Shown here one piece after another: positions 1 to 5,160 of a stretch of DNA of 5,469 bases. This DNA is from Candidatus Woesearchaeota archaeon (GTDB taxonomy: Archaea > Nanobdellota > Nanobdellia > Woesearchaeales > UBA11576). The notes under the pieces were generated by a model that saw nothing but the letters and a program-made list of their open reading frames with translations, did not search any database and had not been told where the DNA came from. The position numbers were made by a program, and so were the translations under genes. The stretch is taken from NCBI GenBank assembly GCA_030591125.1, contig JAUVBP010000087.1, positions 1-5,469 of the forward strand, written 5' to 3'. The first letter of the stretch is position 1. Each line of letters opens with the position of its first letter.

Positions 1-153
<153 letters not shown>

Positions 154-170
154 TAGTTGCAGGCATATCC

Positions 171-190
171 ATTGTTTTTACTGTTTTTCT
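171..190 (+). terminator. T-rich archaeal-type terminator after argF
   Basis: Two T5 runs (175-179 and 184-188) lie in a T-rich stretch about 20-35 bases after the argF stop. No GC-rich hairpin precedes them. Archaeal RNA polymerase commonly ends transcription at oligo-T tracts on the non-template strand without a hairpin. The site sits just before the next promoter, which fits its role as the boundary between two transcription units. Confidence 0.5.
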
Positions 191-207
191 GAAGGCCTTT
201 CCGCACA

Positions 208-220
208 TCATTTATATACT
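208..220 (+). promoter_or_regulatory. TATA box for the rqcH operon (leaderless start)
   Basis: The sequence TTTATATA (211-218) is a good archaeal TBP site. Its centre lies about 26 bases before position 241, the A of the rqcH ATG. The expected transcript start therefore coincides with the start codon. The 10 bases before the ATG (CAAATTCCCT) contain no GGAG/GGTG ribosome-binding motif. Together these indicate a leaderless mRNA. The following genes are tightly spaced and have no obvious promoter of their own, so this is probably the promoter for the whole 241-3564 operon. Confidence 0.65.
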
Positions 221-240
221 ACTTCTCATTCAAATTCCCT

Positions 241-1377
241 ATGAAATCAGACCTTTCTGCACTCGAGGTGCACTACCTGGTAAGAGAGCTTCAGCCTCTG
301 ATAGGGGGAAAGATTGAGCAGATATATCAGATCGGCAAGGAAGAGCTGGTGTTACAGTTCCACGTACCTAATGTAGGAAAGCAGATACTGCGTATAGTCC
401 TGGGTAAGATGATCTATCTTGCATCTGTGAAGAGCAGCATCCCTGAAAAGCCTCCTGGATTCTGTCTGCATCTCAGGAAACGGCTCAGGTCAGCACGGCT
501 CAGGGGAGTATCCCAGATCGGCTTTGATAGGATAGTTGAGTTTATATTAGAGACAAAGGATGCCAAGTTCCGGTTTGTGGTGGACCTGTTCAGCAAAGGC
601 AATCTTATACTTTGTGATGATGATGGTAAGATTGTATCCGTCCTGGAACGTCAGGAGTGGAAAGACCGTTCTGTAAAGCCTGGAGAGCAATATTCTTCCC
701 CTGAAAAGGAGGTCAACTTCCTGCAACTTACAGAAGAGGACTTGAACGCTGTTCTTATGGGATCAGATAGGGAGAACCTTGTGAAATCTCTTGCGATCGA
801 TCTTGGCCTTGGAGGAGTTTACGCAGAAGAGATATGCCTGCTTGCAGGTGTTGATAAGAACCTTAAGCCAGGACAGCTATCTGACAAGGAGAAAGCAGCA
901 TTGCTGAAAGCTTCAGTTTCTTTGGTTGATAAGGATATAGGATCTTTTGTTGTCTACAGAGACGCTGAAAAGAAAGATGTCAAGGACATAACGCCATTTG
1001 CACTTCAATCATACAAAGACCTGCCTGCAGAGCCAAAAGATTCTTTCAGTGCTGCTCTTGACTCCATACTGACAAAGCGGGACGAGCATAAGGTACTGGA
1101 ACACACAGAGAAGGTTGCGTCGACAAAGATAGATAAGGTGAATGAGATGATATCACAGCAGACCCTGCGGGTGAAGGGTCTGGAAGAGTCTGAGAAAGCG
1201 AACCAGAGGAAAGGTGAAGTGATCTATGAGAATTATCCTCTTGTTGAACAGGTGCTGAAAGAGATGACAGAGCTAAGGAAAGAGCTTTCCTGGGTTGATA
1301 TCAAGAAAAGATTTAAAGGGCATAAGATGATAAAAGGTATTGATGAGAAGACAGGGGAGATCACATTAGAGCTGTAG
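241..1377 (+). CDS. rqcH: RqcH/Rqc2-like NFACT protein lacking the NFACT-R domain
   Basis: The product (378 aa) belongs to the NFACT family (RqcH, Rqc2/NEMF, FpbA/FbpA), which binds stalled large ribosomal subunits carrying peptidyl-tRNA and recruits tRNA to add C-terminal tails in ribosome quality control. Residues 1-155 match NFACT-N: SALEVHYLVREL near the start, GKIEQIYQ at 23-30, and the D96-R97 pair in GFDRIVEF, which corresponds to the Asp-Arg pair needed for tailing. Residues 180-207 (LAIDLGLGGVYAEEICLLAG and following) form the helix-hairpin-helix module. Residues about 270-350 are charged and helical, the first arm of the coiled-coil hairpin. The protein stops after MIKGIDEKTGEITLEL, where homologues of about 550-670 aa continue into the second arm and the NFACT-R (DUF814) domain. 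I see no continuation in the bases after the stop, and the next gene starts 16 bases later. Glu9 stands where yeast Rqc2 has Asp9. The start fits the family's N-terminus. It is first in its operon and probably leaderless. Confidence 0.88.
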   Translation: MKSDLSALEVHYLVRELQPLIGGKIEQIYQIGKEELVLQFHVPNVGKQILRIVLGKMIYLASVKSSIPEKPPGFCLHLRKRLRSARLRGVSQIGFDRIVEFILETKDAKFRFVVDLFSKGNLILCDDDGKIVSVLERQEWKDRSVKPGEQYSSPEKEVNFLQLTEEDLNAVLMGSDRENLVKSLAIDLGLGGVYAEEICLLAGVDKNLKPGQLSDKEKAALLKASVSLVDKDIGSFVVYRDAEKKDVKDITPFALQSYKDLPAEPKDSFSAALDSILTKRDEHKVLEHTEKVASTKIDKVNEMISQQTLRVKGLEESEKANQRKGEVIYENYPLVEQVLKEMTELRKELSWVDIKKRFKGHKMIKGIDEKTGEITLEL

Positions 1378-1393
1378 AAGAGAGTGCGGGGAT

Positions 1394-1954
1394 ATGGTGA
1401 CTGGACCACAGAGCATGGAGGAGTTGGATAGGCTTGATATATCTCCTAATCTCGTTAAGGCATACCTCAGCGACCTGACTAAGACCTGCCTTATGATATG
1501 TGCTATATCTGCAGGCATATATCTGGGTATATATCTTGCAGGAGAGGAGGTCCTCACTGACATGTTGGCGCGTATCGGAGTTCCATTCGTATGGCTGACC
1601 TGGGCCGCCATGGTTGCCCTGGGTGTGCTGTTTGTGCTGACTATCTTCAAGACACTCCAACTTACATCATATGAGCTTTTATTTGAAGGGAAGACACTCA
1701 AATATTCATATGGTAATTTCGTGAAGGTGACAAAAGAGGCAGACATGACCACTACCATAAGCGTAAATTATAAAGAATACTCTCCGTTCAAGCTTGGTGA
1801 GCTGATAGTTACATTTACAGATGCAGGACAGCCGGCGCTCCGCGTGCAGTACGTCGATGACGCTAAATACCAATGCGATATGGTGAATAAGCTCATCAAT
1901 CTCAGACGCGCACAGCAGGTGCAGAAGATAGAGGAGACAGGTGTTGTAGGATGA
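1394..1954 (+). CDS. Two-helix membrane protein with probable bacterial PH-like (YdbS/DUF304-type) domain
   Basis: The product is 186 aa. It has a short polar N-terminus, two hydrophobic segments (about residues 31-50 and 65-90) separated by a short loop with acidic residues, and a soluble C-terminal part. Residues 92-170 read as alternating strands followed by a final helix (LLFEGKTLKYSYGNFVKVTK, then LGELIVTFTDAGQ, then a VQYVDDAKYQCDMVNKLINL helix). This is the order seen in YdbS-like proteins, where two helices precede a bacterial PH-like domain facing the cytoplasm. Their molecular role is poorly known. I assign the fold from pattern only, and no catalytic motif is visible. The start at 1394 lies 16 bases after rqcH and has only a weak G-rich stretch before it. 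Met8 (ATG 1415) is an alternative, with GGTGA at 1396-1400 but long spacing. The stop overlaps the next start as ATGA, which suggests translational coupling. Confidence 0.7.
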   Translation: MVTGPQSMEELDRLDISPNLVKAYLSDLTKTCLMICAISAGIYLGIYLAGEEVLTDMLARIGVPFVWLTWAAMVALGVLFVLTIFKTLQLTSYELLFEGKTLKYSYGNFVKVTKEADMTTTISVNYKEYSPFKLGELIVTFTDAGQPALRVQYVDDAKYQCDMVNKLINLRRAQQVQKIEETGVVG

Positions 1955-2673
1955 CAGAAGCGATAATACTGGCAGGGGGTTTCGGGACGCGGTTACAGCC
2001 GTTGACTGAGAAGACACCAAAACCGCTCTTGCCGATAAAGGGCAAACCTATCATAGAACATGCTATTGAGAATTTCAAGCGTCATGGGATTCTTGATATC
2101 ATCCTTTCGATAGGTTACAAGGCAGACATGATGAAAGAGTATTTTGGTGATGGAAGCAGGTTAGGTATCAGGATATCCTATTGCATAGAAGGTGAACCGC
2201 TCGGCACTGGCGGAGCGATAAAGAAAGCGGCCAGGGAGAATGATGTGCATGATACATTCGTCGCCATCAATGGAGATAACCTTGCTGATTTTGACTGGAC
2301 AGCGATCCTGCAGGCACACAGGAAGAACAATGCTAAAGTCACGCTCTCGTTGTATCCTGTAGAGGACGTGACGCAGTATGGTATAGCAAAGATTGATGGT
2401 GATAAGATTGTTGAGTTCATAGAGAAGCCCTCTGTCGAGGAAGCACCATCTGATCTCAACAATGCTGGCGGTTATGTCATAGAACCTGAGGTTCTTGAGA
2501 TGCTGCCTGAAGGTAGATGCTCGATAGAGCGTGACTGCTTTGAGAAGCTCGCTAAAGACGGCGAAGTATACGCTTTCAGGCATGAGGGACAATGGTTCCC
2601 TACTGATGATCTTGAGAAGTATGAGCGTGCAGACAGGGAGTTCATCCCTCATGACGGAATGAAGGGTGATTGA
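1951..2673 (+). CDS. Sugar-1-phosphate nucleotidyltransferase (mannose-1-P guanylyltransferase-like)
   Basis: This 240-aa enzyme of the NTP_transferase family joins a nucleoside triphosphate and a sugar-1-phosphate to give an NDP-sugar and pyrophosphate, in the cytoplasm. The signature AIILAGGFGTRLQPLTEKTP (residues 4-23) is followed by KPLLPIKGKPI, the uracil/guanine-side motif EPLGTGGA (82-89), metal-binding GD in INGDN (106-110), FIEKP (156-160), the sugar-binding NAGGYV (171-176) and WFPTDD (215-220). It is a single catalytic domain; the left-handed beta-helix of GlmU or long GMPP proteins is absent. The sequence resembles archaeal and bacterial mannose-1-phosphate guanylyltransferase-like and glucose-1-phosphate thymidylyl/uridylyltransferase-like enzymes, and base and sugar specificity cannot be settled here. 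The start overlaps the previous stop (ATGA) and AGGTG at 1939-1943 is well placed as ribosome-binding site. It may feed the glycan genes seen at the right end of the window. Confidence 0.88.
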   Translation: MTEAIILAGGFGTRLQPLTEKTPKPLLPIKGKPIIEHAIENFKRHGILDIILSIGYKADMMKEYFGDGSRLGIRISYCIEGEPLGTGGAIKKAARENDVHDTFVAINGDNLADFDWTAILQAHRKNNAKVTLSLYPVEDVTQYGIAKIDGDKIVEFIEKPSVEEAPSDLNNAGGYVIEPEVLEMLPEGRCSIERDCFEKLAKDGEVYAFRHEGQWFPTDDLEKYERADREFIPHDGMKGD

Positions 2674-2707
2674 GATGAAGACCCCTATTGACTGGATGAG
2701 AAAATGA
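2665..2707 (+). other. Possible 10-codon leader ORF (2675-2707) with strong ribosome-binding site, overlapping the trm4 start
   Basis: The best ribosome-binding site in the junction, GGTGAT at 2665-2670, does not serve the methyltransferase ATG at 2704. It serves ATG 2675, at a spacing of 4 bases after the motif. From there a mini-ORF encodes MKTPIDWMRK and ends at TGA 2705-2707, overlapping the methyltransferase start as ATGA. Two readings are possible: a coupling peptide whose termination hands ribosomes to the next start, or the real N-terminus of the methyltransferase separated by one missing A in the A4 run 2701-2704. Five A residues there would fuse the two in frame. Sequence alone does not decide. 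Confidence 0.35.
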
Positions 2708-3564
2708 ACATTTTTCTTAAGCGTTACAGAGAGTTGGGTCACGACATTGATCCGGATAAGATCGCTTTAAAGCGGGCTATACGGGTCAACACCCTGAAGA
2801 TATCTGAGGATGATCTGGTCACCCGGCTGAAGCGGAAGAAGGTCAGGCTTCAGAAGATACCATTCACTGATGTGGGCTATTGGGCAGAGGCGGATTTCGC
2901 ATTGAGCTCGACTGCAGAATACCTGCATGGTCATTTCTACAGCCAGGAAGCGGCATCGCAGCTGCCTGCAAAAGTATTGGATCCCAAGAACGGAGACTCC
3001 GTGCTGGATATGTGCGCAGCTCCGGGATCGAAGACGACCCAGCTCGCTGCACTCATGCAGAATCAGGGCACTCTTATCGCATTGGACTCTAACATGGGCC
3101 GCATATCTGCCCTGCGGAACAATCTCGAGCGCTGCGGTGTGAGGGACTGTCTGGTCTACCATAAGGATTCTGTCCATGCCGCAGACATCGATCTCAAGTT
3201 TGACAGGGTACTGCTTGACGCGCCTTGTTCAGGCAACTTCACCACAGATAAAGACTGGTTTGACAAGCGTTCGCTTGAAGGTATACGGTCCATGGTAAAG
3301 ACACAGAAAGCTCTTCTAAGAGCTGCAGTGAACCTGCTTAAGTCCGGTAGTACGCTTGTATATAGCACCTGCTCTCTTGAGCCTGAAGAGGATGAGGAAG
3401 TCATAGAGTGGGCGATAGCTGAACTCCCGCTGAAGCTTATGGATACTGGCCTGAAAGTCGGAGAACCAGGAACGACATCTGCAACAAGGCTTTGTAGACG
3501 CTTCTGGCCTGATAAGACAGGCACTCAAGGCTTTTTCATAGCAAAACTCGTTCTATCTGCCTAG
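2704..3564 (+). CDS. trm4: RNA cytosine-C5 methyltransferase, archaeal Trm4/NSUN type (RsmB/NOP family)
   Basis: The product (286 aa) is a SAM-dependent RNA m5C methyltransferase, most likely acting on tRNA; archaeal Trm4 enzymes of about 270-310 aa methylate tRNA cytosines. The N-terminal part contains IRVNTLKIS (26-34), typical of the family's first domain, and FYSQEAASQLP (78-88). The SAM site is LDMCAAPGSKTTQLA (101-115), with D128 in IALDSN probably holding the SAM ribose. Motif IV is LDAPCSGNF (171-179, Cys175, release cysteine) and motif VI is YSTCSLEPEED (220-230, Cys223, the nucleophile). Both cysteines are present, so the enzyme should be active. The end RRFWPDKTGTQGFFIAKL is the usual C-terminal strand pair. 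There is no PUA domain. ATG 2704 is the only ATG in this frame after an in-frame stop at 2689, and GGATGAG at 2694-2700 is its nearest ribosome-binding-like motif. It is last in the operon, consistent with a translation-related grouping with rqcH. The rRNA target of RsmB/F enzymes is a less likely alternative. Confidence 0.9.
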   Translation: MNIFLKRYRELGHDIDPDKIALKRAIRVNTLKISEDDLVTRLKRKKVRLQKIPFTDVGYWAEADFALSSTAEYLHGHFYSQEAASQLPAKVLDPKNGDSVLDMCAAPGSKTTQLAALMQNQGTLIALDSNMGRISALRNNLERCGVRDCLVYHKDSVHAADIDLKFDRVLLDAPCSGNFTTDKDWFDKRSLEGIRSMVKTQKALLRAAVNLLKSGSTLVYSTCSLEPEEDEEVIEWAIAELPLKLMDTGLKVGEPGTTSATRLCRRFWPDKTGTQGFFIAKLVLSA

Positions 3565-3576
3565 AATCGATAGTTT

Positions 3577-3585
3577 AAAAGAAAA
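3577..3585 (-). terminator. Oligo-T terminator of the 5S rRNA gene
   Basis: Read on the minus strand, the bases directly after the last 5S helix are TTTTCTTTT (3585 down to 3577). This is a typical archaeal T-rich termination signal and needs no hairpin. It falls between the 5S 3' end and the convergent trm4 stop at 3562-3564, so the two 3' ends are separated by about 20 bases. Confidence 0.6.
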
Positions 3586-3587
3586 GG

Positions 3588-3701
3588 TGGACAGCTTTCG
3601 GCGTTTCCCAACCAAAAGGCTAGTACTGCACCAAACGTAGGCTTGCTTAACTTCGGTGTTCGGAATGGGTACCGGTGTAACCAAGCCACTATGGCCGTCC
3701 G
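3588..3701 (-). rRNA. rrf: 5S ribosomal RNA (solitary gene)
   Basis: The minus strand folds as a complete 5S rRNA of about 114 nt (ends uncertain by a few bases). Helix I pairs GGACGGC (3700-3694) with GCTGTCC (3595-3589). Helix II pairs GGCTTG (3687-3682) with CAAGCC (3645-3640). The conserved loop C stretch CCCATTCCGAAC is present, followed by CCGAAGTTAAGC. Helix V pairs CGTTT (3637-3633) with AAACG (3606-3602). The domain with AGTACT (3627-3622) ends in a hairpin, CTAGCC (3623-3618) pairing with GGTTGG (3613-3608) around a TTTT loop. No 16S, 23S or tRNA gene is next to it in this window, so it is transcribed alone. It is convergent with trm4 and divergent from the dehydrogenase gene, with its own TATA box and T-rich terminator. 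Confidence 0.93.
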
Positions 3702-3720
3702 TATTCTAGGATTCTGAGGT

Positions 3721-3738
3721 TGTTTATAAGGTTTTTGG
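3721..3738 (-). promoter_or_regulatory. TATA box and BRE of the 5S rRNA gene
   Basis: On the minus strand the sequence CCCAAAAACCTTATAAACA contains the TATA element CTTATAAA (3730-3723), preceded by an A-rich stretch (3731-3735) where the TFB recognition element is expected. The centre of the TATA box lies about 25 bases before 3701, the predicted 5' end of the 5S rRNA, which is the canonical archaeal distance. The core (TTATAA) is symmetric, so the same element could also bind TBP for rightward transcription. Confidence 0.65.
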
Positions 3739-3759
3739 GTTCTACTGACTTTTGGTAAG

Positions 3760-3769
3760 TTTTTTAAAT
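3760..3769 (+). promoter_or_regulatory. Candidate TATA box for the UDP-sugar dehydrogenase gene
   Basis: TTTTTTAAAT (3760-3769) is an A/T-only element. A start about 25 bases downstream would fall near 3788-3792, giving a very short leader that begins at or just before the AGGTGG ribosome-binding site. The symmetric TTTATAA at 3723-3729 is an alternative that would give a leader of about 50 bases. Confidence 0.4.
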
Positions 3770-3787
3770 GACCCGTATTAAGGGTCA
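3769..3787. promoter_or_regulatory. Perfect dyad TGACCC-N7-GGGTCA, candidate operator
   Basis: TGACCC (3769-3774) and GGGTCA (3782-3787) form a perfect inverted repeat with a 7-base A/T-rich spacer (GTATTAA). It abuts the candidate TATA box and lies just before the ribosome-binding site, around the expected transcript start. A dimeric regulator bound there would block rightward initiation. It could instead form a 6-bp RNA hairpin in a longer leader. No regulator gene is in view. Confidence 0.4.
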
Positions 3788-3790
3788 ATA

Positions 3791-3796
3791 AGGTGG
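3791..3796 (+). promoter_or_regulatory. Ribosome-binding site that favours ATG 3803
   Basis: AGGTGG (3791-3796) matches the archaeal anti-Shine-Dalgarno and stands 6 bases before ATG 3803. An in-frame TTG directly before it (3800) would extend the protein by one residue and is only 3 bases from the motif. The ATG also begins the conserved MKIAVIGAGYVG N-terminus, so it is preferred. Confidence 0.65.
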
Positions 3797-3802
3797 TTTT
3801 TG

Positions 3803-5137
3803 ATGAAGATAGCAGTTATAGGGGCAGGCTACGTTGGTCTGACGATTGGTGCGGTATTTGCGAAGTTCGGCAATACTGTATACATCGTTGATGTTGACAA
3901 ATATAAGATTGATATGTTGACTGCTGGAGAAGTGCCTATATTTGAGCCAGGATTGACAGAAATATTTCAAGGAGCGATAAAAGAGAAAAATGTATCTTTC
4001 ACAACTGAACTATCTTCTGCTCTTGACAATTCACAATTTTATTTTATAGCAGTTGGAACTCCTCAGACTGAAGAGGGAGAATTTGATCTTAGTTTTGTAA
4101 AGCAGGTAGCAAAGGAAATAGGGAAAGAGCTCAATACACTATCATCTAATTCTGAGCATAAGATAATAGTAATAAAGAGCACGGTCCCTCCAGGAACGAA
4201 CCGCCTTGTCAAGGAGATGATATCTTCACAGATTACTGTGCCTAACATAAGGTTCAGCGTAGTATCCAACCCGGAATTCCTCAAGGAAGGTATGGCGATA
4301 AAGGATTTCGGAAGTCCGGATAGGATAGTGATAGGTGCTGAATCTGAAGTCGCAAGAGATATGATGGAGCAGCTCTACCATCCTTTTGCATTGAAGAGGG
4401 ATAAGATAATATTCATGAAGCCAATAAATGCAGAGCTGACTAAGGTAATAGCAAATTCCTGTCTTGCCACAAAAATATCATTCATCAATGAAGCAGCAAA
4501 CATATGTGACGCGTTTGATGGCGACATACTTGAAGTGCGGGAAGGGGTCTGTTCCGATTCTAGGATAGGCTGGGATTTTTATTTTCCTAGTGTTGGTTAT
4601 GGTGGAAGTTGTTTTCCTAAGGATATACGGGGTTTGATGTCTATATCTAAGATGCGGGGATATTATCCTAAGATACTTCAGTCTGTAGATGAAGTAAATA
4701 ATGTCCAAAAGCTTTATCTTGCAAAGAAGATTGATAAGTTCTATTCTGATCATGGGGGTCTTTCAGGAAAAACCATAGCGATATGGGGACTCTCTTTCAA
4801 GCCAAGAACAGATGATATACGTGAGTCTGCTGCTATATTTACAATACAGCATCTTCTAAGCAAAGGAGCCAAAGTCAGGGCTTATGATCCTAAAGCGATG
4901 AAGAATATGGAAAAGGAGTTCGGTGACAAAGTGAAATTCTGCGGATCAAAGTACGAGGCGACACAGGGCGCTGATGGTCTCGCATTACTGACTGAGTGGG
5001 ATACTTTTAAGGCACCTGATTTTCAGGAATTAAAATCAATGCTCAACATTGCAGTGATATTTGATGGAAGAAACCTGTACGACCCAGGGATGGTCAAGTC
5101 ACTAGGGTTCACATATTGTGGGATAGGTAGGGGTTAA
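3803..5137 (+). CDS. UDP-glucose 6-dehydrogenase family (UDP-glucose/GDP-mannose dehydrogenase)
   Basis: The 444-aa product has the three-domain layout and usual length of UDP-glucose 6-dehydrogenases, which oxidise UDP-glucose twice with NAD+ to give UDP-glucuronate in the cytoplasm. The N-terminal Rossmann domain opens with GAGYVG (7-12) and continues with VDVDKYKI, FEPGL and AVGTPQ. Then come STVPPGT (126-132), NPEFLKEG (156-163) and the central helix with NAELTKVIAN (209-218; Lys214 and Asn218 are active-site positions). The catalytic cysteine is Cys270 in GYGGSCFPKD (265-274), with Asp274. The C-terminal domain shows GLSFKPRTDDIRES (329-342), TEW (397-399) and DGRN (421-424). All key residues are present. 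Use of UDP-ManNAc or GDP-mannose is less likely but not excluded, so no symbol is assigned. Base composition varies: parts of the 5' third are about 32-37% G+C by line, against 53-62% in parts of trm4. It starts a probable glycan operon. Confidence 0.92.
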   Translation: MKIAVIGAGYVGLTIGAVFAKFGNTVYIVDVDKYKIDMLTAGEVPIFEPGLTEIFQGAIKEKNVSFTTELSSALDNSQFYFIAVGTPQTEEGEFDLSFVKQVAKEIGKELNTLSSNSEHKIIVIKSTVPPGTNRLVKEMISSQITVPNIRFSVVSNPEFLKEGMAIKDFGSPDRIVIGAESEVARDMMEQLYHPFALKRDKIIFMKPINAELTKVIANSCLATKISFINEAANICDAFDGDILEVREGVCSDSRIGWDFYFPSVGYGGSCFPKDIRGLMSISKMRGYYPKILQSVDEVNNVQKLYLAKKIDKFYSDHGGLSGKTIAIWGLSFKPRTDDIRESAAIFTIQHLLSKGAKVRAYDPKAMKNMEKEFGDKVKFCGSKYEATQGADGLALLTEWDTFKAPDFQELKSMLNIAVIFDGRNLYDPGMVKSLGFTYCGIGRG

Positions 5138-5160
5138 GGTAATAGGGTGTGTGTGATGCG

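Larger units (their letters stand above)
3560..3710. repeat. 8-bp inverted repeat flanking the 5S rRNA gene (3560-3567 and 3703-3710)
   Basis: CCTAGAAT at 3560-3567 is the exact reverse complement of ATTCTAGG at 3703-3710, and the 5S rRNA gene lies between the two arms. In a minus-strand precursor the arms would read CCUAGAAU before and AUUCUAGG after the rRNA, so they could pair outside helix I. The left arm includes the trm4 stop codon. On the right, ATTCT repeats at 3711-3715. It could be a processing stem, a relic of insertion, or chance. Confidence 0.35.

Noticed and set aside
1361..1758. Two overlapping minus-strand open frames of 99 and 130 codons opposite the end of rqcH and the membrane protein gene
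   Set aside because: They lie antisense to well-supported coding sequence, have no recognisable motif or ribosome-binding site, and their composition looks like a reverse reading of the plus-strand genes.
2161..2742. Minus-strand open frame of 193 codons opposite the nucleotidyltransferase
   Set aside because: The plus strand carries a complete set of nucleotidyltransferase motifs over the same bases. The minus-strand translation is low-complexity shadow sequence with no family signature.
3156..3528. Minus-strand open frames opposite the C-terminal half of trm4
   Set aside because: The plus strand encodes both catalytic cysteine motifs here, and the reverse translations show nothing recognisable.
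3561..3788. Minus-strand open frame of 75 codons across the trm4-dehydrogenase gap
   Set aside because: It coincides with the 5S rRNA gene and its promoter. The base pairing and conserved rRNA stretches explain the sequence, so it is not protein-coding.
3800..3802. TTG start for the dehydrogenase, one codon before the ATG
   Set aside because: AGGTGG is better spaced from ATG 3803, and family members begin MKIAVIGxGYVG.
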